A stretch of DNA of 25,747 nt. Origin: a virus. Where the stretch lies: IMG/VR virus record IMGVR_UViG_3300043661_000029, positions 1 to 25,747 of that record. One strand, 5' to 3'. The notes beneath the pieces are model-generated. The model saw only the letters and a program-made list of their open reading frames with translations, had not been told where the DNA came from and made no database searches. A program made the position numbers and the translations under genes. Shown in pieces: positions 1 through 8,588 of the stretch; position 1 is the first letter of the stretch, and each line of letters starts with the position of its first letter.

Positions 1-80
1 CTCTAACCACTTATAACATCGGGAGAACGCAGACAGAGACCATCGAGCGGGAGACTAAAAAAGATTGTGGCAGCGGAAGT

Positions 81-608
81 TCACTGCACCGCCACAAGGG
101 CGATTTGTGCGCATAATTTAGGTGTTAGAACGCTCCATTCGGACATGTAGGGCACTCGAATTCCGCAGATGTAGTTAATGCCGAGGGGCAAATCTTCTCG
201 GTAGGGGAACCGTTCCATGCCGCGCATCTTGACGAACAGCCCGCGCATTCCAGGCATTCCCGCGTCGTGGACGAAAACTCTGTGACCTAAGATTGACTCC
301 AGTTTCCGGACAAATTCCTTTTCTGATAGCCAGCGTCCTGCTTCTAACCGTTGCTTCTCGTCACTAAGTAAATCTTGGTACTCGACGCGATACTTTGAAC
401 CGCTCGCGACGTTAAACTCTTTGTTGGCTTGCGCCATTTCCCGCTGCTGTGTTGAGCCTTCGACTAGATAGTCAGGGCGGTTTAGCTTGGCCGCTTCGTT
501 AAGGGCTACAATTTCAGGCTTTTCTTTGTGAGCGTAGGAGGCATCTGAAAGAAACGGCTCATCAATGGATTCCGTTTGGTTCAGGTCAACGACAATAGGT
601 TCGCTCAT
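81..608 (-). CDS. Hypothetical phage protein downstream of the capsid gene
   Basis: This 175-aa protein is not recognised. It follows the major capsid gene on the same strand after a 97-nt gap that holds a strong hairpin. The first half is acidic and rich in polar residues (many E, Q and N), which suggests a helical or disordered arm. The second half, from about residue 95, has a mixed alpha/beta look with several aromatic and proline residues. The ATG start is supported by a GGAG four bases upstream. By position it could be a minor head protein or head-tail connector, since these usually follow the capsid gene; this is inference only. About 80 nt to the left of its stop hold no gene that I can see. 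Confidence 0.75.
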   Translation of the reverse strand: MSEPIVVDLNQTESIDEPFLSDASYAHKEKPEIVALNEAAKLNRPDYLVEGSTQQREMAQANKEFNVASGSKYRVEYQDLLSDEKQRLEAGRWLSEKEFVRKLESILGHRVFVHDAGMPGMRGLFVKMRGMERFPYREDLPLGINYICGIRVPYMSEWSVLTPKLCAQIALVAVQ

Positions 609-631
609 TGGTCTCCGAAGGAATGAGAAAG

Positions 632-658
632 GGGAGGAAGGCTTTTGGGCTTCCTCCC
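632..658 (-). terminator. Intercistronic hairpin after the capsid gene
   Basis: A perfect 9-bp stem (GGGAGGAAG at 632-640 with CTTCCTCCC at 650-658) encloses a 9-nt loop between the capsid gene and the 175-aa gene. The leftward transcript then reads CTTTCTCATT, which is only partly U-rich, so this may be a leaky terminator or an mRNA-stabilising stem rather than a full intrinsic terminator. Such an element would let capsid mRNA exceed the downstream message; that role is inferred. Confidence 0.55.
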
Positions 659-705
659 ACTCTCGGGTTATTTAGCAGGTAATTAGTCTGCTAAGTTGTG
701 TGGAA

Positions 706-1716
706 TCACGAATATGCGGAAACTGAATCAATTAAACGCAGACGCATCGTAGTATCCGGGGGCAAGGAAAATCCCACATGAAATCTATAAGACGCAAGAT
801 TTCCGATGGTGCCCGTCGGGTCGAACGCGCTCTCTTCGAGGTTGCGGACCAGCTTCACCTTGATGGTGCGGTAGTCTGCACTCTCAACGTTTGTGTCGCC
901 AGGAACCGCCGCAAATGTGCAAATTACGCTCTGGTGCCCGTAAATGTAGGACCGATACCCGGTCGATGAAGAGTGCAGGTTAGCTGTCTGAGTCACGAAC
1001 GGAGATTGATAGAAAACAATCCCAGTGCCCGGCAACTCAATCGCTTCGTCCTGCTCGGAGCCGGCCATGTCGTTAAACAAGTCCTGCCCGCCTTCGGTGT
1101 ACTTCCAGAAGTCCACAGCCGCGTTGTTCACGGTCGTACCGTTCCAGAGGTCGCCAAGGACCAAGGGAGAGATAACGCCGCAGAACTTGCCGCCACGAAC
1201 GTTCTGAACCGACCGATACACGAGAGACTGTTTCGCGCCGCGAATGGTGCCGAGGTCCAGAGCCACACCAGATGAAATCTGGTTCAGCACAGTGGAGTCC
1301 ACGGAGTTCGCAACGTCGGCCACGTTCTGCCCGAGCAAGTTAATGCTCTGAGCCGCACGGTAGGCCAATTCTTTGCCGGTGTTCAACGTCGCGTCATCCA
1401 GAGCCGCGTACTGTCCCCACGCAGAAATCGTGGCGAAGTCGTTGTACTCGCCCAATTGCACGCTGTTGGAGTTAACCGACAGAGTGATAGGGCTGCCAAC
1501 ATTTCCGTCCGCAACTTGCTGAGTGTTGCTGGCCAGAGTGTTGTACATGAAGAACTGACGATTGATACCGCCGTGCTCGGACTGCTTGCGAATATCGAAG
1601 CAGCGGATTTGCGGCGTGTTGCCCTTCAGGTTGTCGATGAAATTCTTGTCAAATTCCGTAATCTGCGCCTGCACCATATTGGCGACAGAGTTTGATGCTT
1701 GAGAGGGAGAAGACAT
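706..1716 (-). CDS. Major capsid protein, N4-gp56-like
   Basis: The 336-aa product has the length and layout of the N4-gp56 family of HK97-fold capsid proteins. It has a short N-terminal arm without a long scaffold or delta domain, then an alternation of strands and helices, and a C-terminal beta-rich part with a segment like YGHQSVICTFAAVPGD that is typical of that family's end. The gene follows a scaffold-like gene by 35 nt and lies downstream of portal and terminase, as expected for a head module. A GTGAAGTG just upstream of the ATG is the only ribosome-site candidate, and it is weak. The family assignment is from recalled sequence character and was not searched. The role as main shell protein is fairly sure from context. 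Confidence 0.8.
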   Translation of the reverse strand: MSSPSQASNSVANMVQAQITEFDKNFIDNLKGNTPQIRCFDIRKQSEHGGINRQFFMYNTLASNTQQVADGNVGSPITLSVNSNSVQLGEYNDFATISAWGQYAALDDATLNTGKELAYRAAQSINLLGQNVADVANSVDSTVLNQISSGVALDLGTIRGAKQSLVYRSVQNVRGGKFCGVISPLVLGDLWNGTTVNNAAVDFWKYTEGGQDLFNDMAGSEQDEAIELPGTGIVFYQSPFVTQTANLHSSSTGYRSYIYGHQSVICTFAAVPGDTNVESADYRTIKVKLVRNLEESAFDPTGTIGNLASYRFHVGFSLPPDTTMRLRLIDSVSAYS

Positions 1717-1751
1717 GATTCACTTCACTTGAAAAAGAGATGTTGAAAGAC

Positions 1752-2579
1752 TTAAGCGGGCTGAGGGTATCTCATCTTCGTAAACAGTTCGGCTTCCTGA
1801 GGCGAATGCTTCTGGAGCTTCAACCATTCTTGTCGAGTCATACGGTCAATCGCTTTGTATCTTTCCGTAGAGAGCGTCGGAGCCTTTACTGCCGGCCTTC
1901 GGTTTCCACCGAACTGACCGGGAATAATCCCCGTTGATGCTGTCTGTGGTTTGTTGCGTGTCTCGGAGGGAATCGCCTCTCTCGACTGCGTCTCAGGAAT
2001 CTGAGCCGCTTGAGTATCGGAAGGCCGAGGAACTAATGTTTCCTTCAGCACTTCGAAAGCTAAATCCAGATTTGCTTCTGTAAGAGCGAGATTGTTTTGC
2101 ATGATGTACGTGGCCATCGCGACCGCGTTGTCATGGCAAATGTGATATCCCTTGCTCTCGTTATTCAGAGCCCAGTTTTGGGCCAGCAATTTCTCTTCTA
2201 TGTCGCGCGCTCTTTTCAGATTCGCCCGCACTTCGTCAATAGGTGCTCCAAACTCGGCTTCGACCATCTGGCGCAACGCTTTTTGCGCGGTGTCAGGAGT
2301 CTGCAAATCGACCGTGTTTTGGAACCGCTCATCGGCGGTCAGTTCGCGCGGCTTATACTCACCACGCGGTGCGGCCTTCTCGGCTTTAGCGACCTGCTCT
2401 TTCAATTCGTGGATACGCCGCGTTGCGTTGCTGTTGGCGTCCGTGATTTGTTTAATCAGGTCCGCCTGGTCGGTGTAATAAAATATTTGCTTATTGCCAA
2501 CTGGGTTGTTCTGCTTGTCCGTTGGCTGATACTCATATGTTTGCTTCTCAACCTGTATTACTGGTGTGACGTCTGACAA
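1752..2579 (-). CDS. Putative scaffolding protein
   Basis: This 275-aa, strongly charged protein has a central helical and coiled-coil-like part (roughly residues 45-130, rich in K, E, A and Q), then a proline- and threonine-rich stretch, and a basic C-terminal end. Gene order of portal, small gene, this gene, then capsid is the usual place for a capsid scaffold. No catalytic motif is visible. I place the start at a TTG at 2579, because GGAG lies seven bases upstream of it. The other TTG two codons earlier is only one base from the same GGAG. The scaffold role is inferred from position and composition; a minor head protein is the alternative. Confidence 0.7.
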   Translation of the reverse strand: MSDVTPVIQVEKQTYEYQPTDKQNNPVGNKQIFYYTDQADLIKQITDANSNATRRIHELKEQVAKAEKAAPRGEYKPRELTADERFQNTVDLQTPDTAQKALRQMVEAEFGAPIDEVRANLKRARDIEEKLLAQNWALNNESKGYHICHDNAVAMATYIMQNNLALTEANLDLAFEVLKETLVPRPSDTQAAQIPETQSREAIPSETRNKPQTASTGIIPGQFGGNRRPAVKAPTLSTERYKAIDRMTRQEWLKLQKHSPQEAELFTKMRYPQPA

Positions 2580-2611
2580 TTTCAAGCTCCTGTCTTAATA
2601 GACGGTGTGGC

Positions 2612-2938
2612 TTATACGAATTCTGTTGGTAAACTATCGGCTTCCGTGTTCGGGTTCATGCGCTGGTAAACTATGTCGTAGTGAAACTGGAACAATCGGA
2701 GTAGGTTCGCGGCTACGTCGTTTGTTGCTTTCGCAGCGTGCCGCAGAGACAGAATCTCTTGTGTGTCGTGCGTTTCCTTGAGCAATTTCCCCGTAGCGCG
2801 AGTAACTTCGCCGTCCAATAGTTTCCGAAACACGACAAAGCCCGGATGGGTAATCATCGCCGCTAAGTCTGCGCTCTCCTGTGACGACAATCGAACCAAA
2901 TCAAGGTCGTTAATGTTCACGCCGCAATCCCTTCCCAT
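2612..2938 (-). CDS. Small helical head-module protein, unknown
   Basis: The 108-aa product lies between portal and scaffold genes. The ATG at 2938 has GGAG eight bases upstream, which is a better start than the longer reading from 2992 that would run into the portal gene. The protein appears largely alpha-helical, with an SLRHAAKATNDVAANLLRLF stretch that would form an amphipathic helix. No known domain is recognised. Small proteins at this position are often adaptor or head-assembly factors, but nothing in the sequence proves that. Confidence 0.75.
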   Translation of the reverse strand: MGRDCGVNINDLDLVRLSSQESADLAAMITHPGFVVFRKLLDGEVTRATGKLLKETHDTQEILSLRHAAKATNDVAANLLRLFQFHYDIVYQRMNPNTEADSLPTEFV

Positions 2939-2951
2939 GTTTGTTTCTCCC

Positions 2952-5039
2952 TTACTGTACGGCGTCACCAAAACCCTGATTGCCCGCTTCACCTTCCACC
3001 GCTAGAGGCGTCATGGTCTTTTCTAGAGTCGAACGAGTTACTTCGTTAGCTGCGCGCCCCAAGTTCCGCTGGTCTTCCAGTTGCTGCTGTGCGGTGAACT
3101 TGTCTTGCTGTATCTTCTGAGTCGCCTGAATCTTCTGAGCCTGTATCGCTGCGGGTGAGTTGGCTTGTGCTTGCTGTTGTTGCTCGGGAGTCATCTTCCG
3201 GAAGAAGCTCTGCGAATACTTGAATCCTGCCAGGTCGCAGAACATCTTGAAGAACGACTCGAAGTCAAAAGCCAAACCTTGCTGACGCGCATCTTCAAGC
3301 AAGGCTGGTGTGTTAATCATTTGCTGTAGGAACGGCATGAACTGAGCCATTTCCTTACGCGGCCCCATGTGGGTGCCGGCGAGAACTTCGTAGTTAACGT
3401 CCGCATTACGGAATTCAATGTGGTCGATGTCCGAATAGTCGCGAGCCGTATCGTCGCCTAGAATGTCGCGGAACTTGCCAGTCGGCAGACGTTCAGAGTT
3501 AAGTTCGTCCATCATGTCCAACCAGGGGATGAACACTTGACGTACAAATTTCTCGATGACTCCATCCAGACGGCTGGCCGCTGCCTGACCCACGAGGCTT
3601 GCACCTGTGCCGCTGCGCATTCCGGTGGAGTGAGAGCCGGCCATTGAGTTGCCCTGACCGACTAACTCGTTTGCGCCCGATGTGTTGGCCGCGGAACTCT
3701 GTGCCGAGCCAATGGCCATAACGATTGACTGGTCAACGCGGGGTTGCTCGATGAGCTTAAATGCGTCTTGAACGGGACCTTCGACCGAGATAATCGTACC
3801 CAGGTCAAGTCGTTCGTTCTGACTCGGAGTGTTCAGACTCTTTTGCCGAACGTAACTCGGTTTGGCGAGAAAGCTAAGAATGTCGAGATAGGCGTTAAGG
3901 CTTCCCTGCTCTACGCGCTGGTCAGGGCCGATTAACTGCCCAAGTCCCTGTCCGTAGAAGTTATTGGGGATGTTGCGCCAGTTCGATGAGAAGAAAGGTA
4001 CGCAGCCGAACGGGTTGGCTTCATTACGTATGAGCAGGTAGCCGTGGCGGTTCTTTAGAGCCACCGTAACCTTGTTCTTGTCCCAACGCTCCAACATCTC
4101 AAGTTTGTTCGCGTACGGGTCTGCTGAGACGTTTACGTTGCGTCCTACAGAGTGAGACAGCCACGCTCGCAACCCTGTCGGGATAGTCTCGGCTTCATTG
4201 CCGGGAGCCGACTCAGTTGCTTCCGGAGGAAAGAACAGCTTCTTCAGGGCTTCGCGGCTAGGAATGTCGTAGCCTTCAACGTCGCGGAGGGCGTCCAGGT
4301 CGTCAAAGGTCAGATAGTCACGGTCAATAACAAATCCGGCTTCGCGGATATCGCCTACAGGACAGGACGTGTCTACCAGCAGCCATTTCAGGTCTCGGTA
4401 CTTCAGCCACGGCCGTTCAATCGTTTCGGTCTCAGTGGTCTTTTCAAACTCGTCGCTTTCGACGGTGTCAATCGTCTTAGTGCCGAGCGGGGTGCTAATT
4501 TCTGCGGGATTGTTCTTGCGCTTATAGACAACAACTTCTTTGGACGAGGACAGCCAACCCCATTTATAAATCTGGGTTCCTAGCAGAGCGCACTGTTCGA
4601 TTCCCTTTTGGACTTCGACATCAAAGTGCATTTCCCGAAGTTGGGTTTCCAGAACGGCTTGCTTCGCCCACATCACTTTCTGGTTCACCTTCGGGTTCGG
4701 GCGCAGCATGAACGCCGGCGTGTCGTAAAAAATGGCTTCGTGAATCTTGGTGCAAACAACGTCCAGTATGTTCGACAAGGTGAAGCGGGGGACGTTGGCC
4801 TTCGCCGGGTTATAAAATGCGCTGGACGCGGCCGGCGACTGCAGCAAAATGTCAGATTGAGACCACTGCTGAGAGAAATTCTTTAGAGTCTGGTCGGCAT
4901 CGACTGTCTCAACGTCCTGCGCGAGAATACTGAGAGCCGCTTCGTCGTCATAGACGCGCTGCTGGTCCGCACCTGTAGTGACCTGCTCTGCAGTTACTGG
5001 TCCGTGGACATCGGTAACGAAGTCTGCTGTGATACTCAC
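2952..5039 (-). CDS. Portal protein
   Basis: The 695-aa product sits directly after the large terminase subunit (3-nt gap) and before the scaffold and capsid genes, which is the standard place for the portal. Size and character fit. There is a long N-terminal alpha/beta part with the phrase VPFFSSNWRNIPNNFYGQGL, similar to the wing and clip region of podovirus-type portals, and a Gln/Ala-rich helical C-terminal barrel-like part (about residues 600-670). It would form the dodecameric DNA channel at one capsid vertex. The start is GTG at 5039, likely reached by coupling from the terminase stop. The call rests on context plus portal-like phrasing; no single catalytic motif exists for this family. 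Confidence 0.82.
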   Translation of the reverse strand: MSITADFVTDVHGPVTAEQVTTGADQQRVYDDEAALSILAQDVETVDADQTLKNFSQQWSQSDILLQSPAASSAFYNPAKANVPRFTLSNILDVVCTKIHEAIFYDTPAFMLRPNPKVNQKVMWAKQAVLETQLREMHFDVEVQKGIEQCALLGTQIYKWGWLSSSKEVVVYKRKNNPAEISTPLGTKTIDTVESDEFEKTTETETIERPWLKYRDLKWLLVDTSCPVGDIREAGFVIDRDYLTFDDLDALRDVEGYDIPSREALKKLFFPPEATESAPGNEAETIPTGLRAWLSHSVGRNVNVSADPYANKLEMLERWDKNKVTVALKNRHGYLLIRNEANPFGCVPFFSSNWRNIPNNFYGQGLGQLIGPDQRVEQGSLNAYLDILSFLAKPSYVRQKSLNTPSQNERLDLGTIISVEGPVQDAFKLIEQPRVDQSIVMAIGSAQSSAANTSGANELVGQGNSMAGSHSTGMRSGTGASLVGQAAASRLDGVIEKFVRQVFIPWLDMMDELNSERLPTGKFRDILGDDTARDYSDIDHIEFRNADVNYEVLAGTHMGPRKEMAQFMPFLQQMINTPALLEDARQQGLAFDFESFFKMFCDLAGFKYSQSFFRKMTPEQQQQAQANSPAAIQAQKIQATQKIQQDKFTAQQQLEDQRNLGRAANEVTRSTLEKTMTPLAVEGEAGNQGFGDAVQ

Positions 5040-5042
5040 GAA

Positions 5043-6773
5043 TTAGGCCGCCAATACGTCTGGGAAGTAGGGATTGCTTTGTCGCTGTTCTGCTTGCGAG
5101 AGGGGCGTCGGAGTCGGCATGTTTTGTCGGTTTCCGAACACGAAGTTGTAATCTTTTTGACTGGGACTCAGTTGCTGCTTCTGCTGTGACGGCGCGGACT
5201 CAAGCCCCGCTACCGGCAGAAAGTGGCGCACGAAACTGATAGCGTCCGGAATGTCGTCGTGCTTTTTGCGATTGCGCGCGCCTGTAAAATCCGTGAACTG
5301 CTTGTAAACCAAATCCATGTTCGGAATCAGATTCGAGAAGAACAGGCGAGCAGTTCTTAGCAGTGTCTCAAGCCCGCGGATACGGTTGGCCTTAGCATCC
5401 TTCGAGCGGTCCATCTTCATCAGCTTTAGGGGAAGGTTGATGCTGTTGGCGACCGCTTGTCGCCTGAGTTCTGCTTCGAGCCACGACGCGCCGACCATGT
5501 CTTCCATGAGAACGAGTTCTGGCTTGCTCTCTTTCGCCAACTTCACTATTTGGAAAATGAGTTCCTCGGGGCTGAATTTATCGACCACGAGGTTCTGCAC
5601 GAAGACGCGGTGCTTGTCGTCTACGGTGACGAATGCCCCTACGCAAAAATCGTTTTCGTTGTCACCGCCGTAAGCGAGGTCCCAAAAGTTGAACCGTCGG
5701 ACTTTCTCTGGGAACTGACTCGGGGGAATCGTTGCCCGCCGAAGGTCGTCAATCTTGAAGGTGACAGTTGGCCCTGACTTGCTAGGGGCATTAAGCTGCT
5801 GATTACGAAATGTCTCTTCGTCGAGCTTCAACTTCTCTCGAAGGTGCTCAAAGTCTTGTTTCTCGGGGAACAGCAGCACGACGTCGCCAGGCAGAAGGTC
5901 CAACAATTTCTTGTGAGCCGCGTGCGGGAGAACAATCCAACTTGCGGCAACCTGCACGCGCGGATTCGTGAGTGTGTCTAGGCAGTGCTGGTACAAATCT
6001 TCTGGGTGATATCTCGTTCCAATAATTTCCAGAACGCCGTGAGCATCGAGAAGGTTCATCACGGTGATGAACTTGACTTTAATCTTTTCGCGTTGCGCTT
6101 CGCTTTGAGCGTTGGTATCGGTGACGCAATCGTCTGATTTCAAAACGTCGCAGTGCCAACCTGAAGTGGAACCTAAGATGCTGATGGAGCCGAGCGTCGA
6201 TTCTTTTTGGTTGGTGAGCTTGCGCGCGGGGCACCAGTACTCTTGCTCACCGCCTTTATCGACCATCGTCGCAAGGTCAATCACAAACTCAGGGAACAAC
6301 ATCTGAAACAGAGTCGGTTGGCCGTTTGGTTCCAGCACGAAGTGACGCTTAATCTGTGGTACGAAGGCTTCTCCAAGACTTGACTCGCCGACAAGGCAAA
6401 GAATGCGAATGTCCGGAAAGCAGATGATGTACTGGACGATGTCTATAGCATCGACCGAACTCTTGTACGTGCCTCGCGGGTATAGGAGAACGCCCTTCCG
6501 CTGCGTCGATAGGTTCTTAATCGCCGTGTGTAAATCAGATAGCGTGTACGGCTTCGACGTGTCGAACGGAGTTTTCTTGATAAAGAAATCAATCAGCGGG
6601 CGGTGCGTAGACTCAACCAGGTCCAGCTTGAAAATCTCTTTACATAGAAACCACAAATCAGTCTGGCACTGTCGGCGAAGCCTTGAGTACTCTTCCTTGC
6701 CGATGCGTTCGACCAACTGCTTGACGGCCGGCGCGAGATTGCTCGCGGACTGCTTAACTTTTGTCTTTGCCAA
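5043..6773 (-). CDS. terL: Terminase large subunit (packaging ATPase-nuclease)
   Basis: The 576-aa product carries both terminase domains. The ATPase part has the deviant P-loop PRGTYKSS at residues 99-106, with Arg ahead of the loop as in phage terminases, and a Walker B-like VLKSDD at 210-215. The RNase H-like nuclease has FWDLAYGGDNENDF (Asp near 365), LVLMEDM (Glu/Asp at 424-425) and HDDIPDA (Asp 506, 507 and 510). It pumps DNA into the prohead through the adjacent portal. The start is a TTG at 6773, two bases after the upstream stop. No other start codon precedes the P-loop closely, so non-ATG initiation with coupling is likely. No small terminase subunit was recognised in the window. 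Confidence 0.93.
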   Translation of the reverse strand: MAKTKVKQSASNLAPAVKQLVERIGKEEYSRLRRQCQTDLWFLCKEIFKLDLVESTHRPLIDFFIKKTPFDTSKPYTLSDLHTAIKNLSTQRKGVLLYPRGTYKSSVDAIDIVQYIICFPDIRILCLVGESSLGEAFVPQIKRHFVLEPNGQPTLFQMLFPEFVIDLATMVDKGGEQEYWCPARKLTNQKESTLGSISILGSTSGWHCDVLKSDDCVTDTNAQSEAQREKIKVKFITVMNLLDAHGVLEIIGTRYHPEDLYQHCLDTLTNPRVQVAASWIVLPHAAHKKLLDLLPGDVVLLFPEKQDFEHLREKLKLDEETFRNQQLNAPSKSGPTVTFKIDDLRRATIPPSQFPEKVRRFNFWDLAYGGDNENDFCVGAFVTVDDKHRVFVQNLVVDKFSPEELIFQIVKLAKESKPELVLMEDMVGASWLEAELRRQAVANSINLPLKLMKMDRSKDAKANRIRGLETLLRTARLFFSNLIPNMDLVYKQFTDFTGARNRKKHDDIPDAISFVRHFLPVAGLESAPSQQKQQLSPSQKDYNFVFGNRQNMPTPTPLSQAEQRQSNPYFPDVLAA

Positions 6774-6775
6774 GG

Positions 6776-7102
6776 CTATGTGCGCCCGCGGTCCACTAAA
6801 ACCGAAATTCCGGTGTCGATACTTTGCAAGGTCTCAATGACCTTCGAGTGCTTCTCGTTCAGTTCGCGCATGTCTTTCTCGATATGGAAAAGATGGTTGG
6901 TGGACATGGTCTGCACGTCGGCTTTGACTAGTTCAATTACCTTGTGACTTTCGGCGGAAGTTTTTTCTATCGTTTGCCAGCCAGTAAACATCTTGTCCAG
7001 CGCGCCGCGCGCTTTCCACGCGATGAGACACATGGTGGGCCAGCCTAAAAGCTGGATGTGCTGGCTTGTCCATTCGAACGGTGAAGAGTCGGCGACGAAC
7101 AT
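6776..7102 (-). CDS. Small protein with hydrophobic patch and coiled coil, unknown
   Basis: The 108-aa product has a moderately hydrophobic segment near residues 18-36 (IQLLGWPTMCLIAWKA), then a charged helical region, about residues 45-100, that looks like a coiled coil. A membrane-anchored coiled coil would fit a holin- or spanin-like lysis protein, but the hydrophobic stretch is short and contains Lys and Pro, so this is only a possibility. The ATG at 7102 lies just after the previous stop; a TTG at 7114 that overlaps the upstream gene is the alternative. TerL follows after 2 nt, so the two are almost certainly co-translated. A small terminase role was considered, but no HTH is seen. Confidence 0.7.
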   Translation of the reverse strand: MFVADSSPFEWTSQHIQLLGWPTMCLIAWKARGALDKMFTGWQTIEKTSAESHKVIELVKADVQTMSTNHLFHIEKDMRELNEKHSKVIETLQSIDTGISVLVDRGRT

Positions 7103-7103
7103 G

Positions 7104-7472
7104 TCATCCGCCAATCACGAGCGAAACAGGAGTGGCCGCTTGGGACGCGGACAGCAGCAGCGCAGTTATCGCGCCGCCAGAGATTTGCAAATCTGTTCCA
7201 GGCGTCAGCGTGATGACGGTCTCAGGAGAGCCGCCGGCTGGCGTCCAGTTAACGGACAAAGTTCCGATACTGCTGCCGTTGTAAATCCATAGGGACGTAA
7301 CGGTAGCGATGGGCAACGCAACGGTCGCTGTCGCCGTGCCGATAGATAAATTCGAAAGTTCGTACGCTGAGACGGTGCTGCTAACGGATGGCAGCGACAC
7401 GCTCGGGCTTTGCTGCATACCAGTAGAGGAAAGAAATGCCAGTTGCGCAGTCTTGACGATGGTTGCGGACAT
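7104..7472 (-). CDS. Small beta-rich structural-type protein, unknown
   Basis: The 122-aa product is rich in S, T, V, A and G with alternating hydrophobic residues (for example TATVALPIATVTSLWIYNGS), which suggests a beta-sandwich or tail- or head-decoration fold. It lies in a chain of closely spaced late genes, 3 nt after the 87-aa gene and essentially abutting the next one. No enzyme motif is present. Phage proteins of this composition and size are often virion decoration or fibre-attachment proteins; that is inference, and no family was recognised. Confidence 0.75.
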   Translation of the reverse strand: MSATIVKTAQLAFLSSTGMQQSPSVSLPSVSSTVSAYELSNLSIGTATATVALPIATVTSLWIYNGSSIGTLSVNWTPAGGSPETVITLTPGTDLQISGGAITALLLSASQAATPVSLVIGG

Positions 7473-7475
7473 TTT

Positions 7476-7739
7476 TTATTCGGTAGCGGCTACTTGCTGA
7501 CCGTCCTCATTTTCAGGTGCGCTTGCGCCTGCACCGATGTTCTGTGACATCGCAGCGTGCAACGCGTCCATATCCTGCGCGGTGCCGGTCTGTTCTGAGC
7601 CATCGTGCATAGTGTGGCGGTAGGTGTGGGTCCCATCCTCGTGATGGTCCACATGGGTAGACTTCACGCCATGCTTAACCGCGCGTTTCTTCGGTGCTTT
7701 CGGTCGCGTGGATAAACCGTGTACTAATGGGTCCTTCAT
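7476..7739 (-). CDS. Small His-rich hydrophilic protein, unknown
   Basis: The 87-aa product has a basic N-terminal third (many K and R, residues 10-27), then a His-rich stretch near residues 27-45 (THVDHHEDGTHTYRHTMHDG), and an acidic, Ala-rich tail. The His-rich patch could bind a metal or a nucleic acid, but nothing proves this. The ATG at 7739 has AAGGA about six bases upstream. It opens a tight four-gene run into TerL (gaps of 3, 1 and 2 nt), while 121 nt with a hairpin separate it from the gene upstream. Confidence 0.72.
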   Translation of the reverse strand: MKDPLVHGLSTRPKAPKKRAVKHGVKSTHVDHHEDGTHTYRHTMHDGSEQTGTAQDMDALHAAMSQNIGAGASAPENEDGQQVAATE

Positions 7740-7783
7740 GTGATTTCCTTATGCTGCTTTTTTTGAAGTACGGCCTGCGAGAC

Positions 7784-7828
7784 TTTGAGAGGGGCGGTGA
7801 TTCAGGCACCGCCCTTGAGACTCTCAAA
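7784..7828 (-). terminator. Two-part intercistronic hairpin
   Basis: GGGCGGTG at 7792-7799 pairs with CACCGCCC at 7807-7814 (8 bp, 7-nt loop). Outside this, TTTGAGAG at 7784-7791 pairs with CTCTCAAA at 7821-7828, leaving a 6-nt bulge. It lies about 30 nt after the stop of the 180-aa gene. No U-run follows on the leftward strand, so it is more likely an RNA stability or attenuation stem than a classical terminator. Confidence 0.5.
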
Positions 7829-7860
7829 TTGTTAGGGGATTAACTGACTTGTACTTCGAA

Positions 7861-8403
7861 CTATTCGATTTCCAGATGCAGGTCCGTGAGAACAAACTTC
7901 GGTGCCGCACCCAACGTTCCGCCAACTGTAATACCAAGGGCGAACTGAATCGGGGGTTCGGATGCGAAGTTGATGGCCGAAACAGGAGACACAGTAGCGG
8001 CCTGCGCCTTCAAGGTTCCGCCGACGTTAGACTGTCCGATTCCTACAGCGGTTGCTGACGTGCTATCGCCTTCCAGTTCTAAGAACAGAGAGAACGGGAT
8101 TGCGGTGCCTGCGGTGCCTGTGTATGTCACCGTTCCGGCAGTGGCCGAAAACAGGGGCTTGGTGGTCACGGTCGCAAGGGAACTGTCTCCATAAATTATG
8201 GGCTGAACTGTCGCCGTATACGTACCTGTGCCGGTGAAGGCATAGCCGTTCGCAACCACGGTGAAGGATTTCCCAGCCAAACGATTGCTACCAGGAGCCT
8301 TCAAGAGAAGGTTTCCGCCGTTAGCCGACTGGAACACTCCACCAGCCGCCGCGGTCATTGTGGCCACTCCGGCCACCTTAATTGCATCTGCTATTACTGC
8401 CAT
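7861..8403 (-). CDS. Putative virion structural protein, beta-rich
   Basis: The 180-aa product is low in charge and very rich in A, G, T, V and S. Strand-like segments such as KSFTVVANGYAFTGTGTYTA suggest a jelly-roll or decoration-protein fold. It ends with KFVLTDLHLEIE, a typical last strand. The ATG has GGGAAG about ten bases upstream. It is set apart from neighbours by a hairpin-bearing gap on one side and a 38-aa micro-gene on the other, which suggests it may be made in larger amounts. A head-decoration or minor tail role is inferred from composition and location only. Confidence 0.75.
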   Translation of the reverse strand: MAVIADAIKVAGVATMTAAAGGVFQSANGGNLLLKAPGSNRLAGKSFTVVANGYAFTGTGTYTATVQPIIYGDSSLATVTTKPLFSATAGTVTYTGTAGTAIPFSLFLELEGDSTSATAVGIGQSNVGGTLKAQAATVSPVSAINFASEPPIQFALGITVGGTLGAAPKFVLTDLHLEIE

Positions 8404-8432
8404 TGTTGTTTACTTCCCAAATCCAACGTTCA

Positions 8433-8549
8433 CTAGCCCAGTCGAGAGTGTTTGGTTGCACCCTTATGTAGCTCTGTGTGAAGTTGGTTAATTTGCTGCT
8501 GAAACTGCGAGGCAGGTTCGGATTGTGCCCGATTAGCTAGGTCGGACAT
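8433..8549 (-). CDS. Micro-ORF, 38 aa, unknown
   Basis: An ATG at 8549 opens a 38-codon frame whose product has a Gln-rich helical middle (QFQQQINQLHTELHK), which would make a short amphipathic or coiled-coil helix. It fills most of an otherwise empty 185-nt gap between two structural-module genes. The ribosome-binding site is poor. The composition looks protein-like and similar to the 29-aa coil upstream of the glycosyltransferase gene, but a frame this short could arise by chance. Confidence 0.45.
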   Translation of the reverse strand: MSDLANRAQSEPASQFQQQINQLHTELHKGATKHSRLG

Positions 8550-8588
8550 CAAAAATTGATGTGCTTATGTAAGAAGTCGTACCGCACC

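Noticed and set aside
1-80. Left attachment site at the window start
   Set aside because: No match to the tRNA-Arg 3' half is present there, and late genes appear to continue beyond the window.
4152-4583. Long plus-strand open frames inside the portal, scaffold, capsid and glycosyltransferase genes
   Set aside because: They lie antisense to recognisable proteins, lack ribosome sites and have skewed, Arg/Pro/Ser-rich composition.
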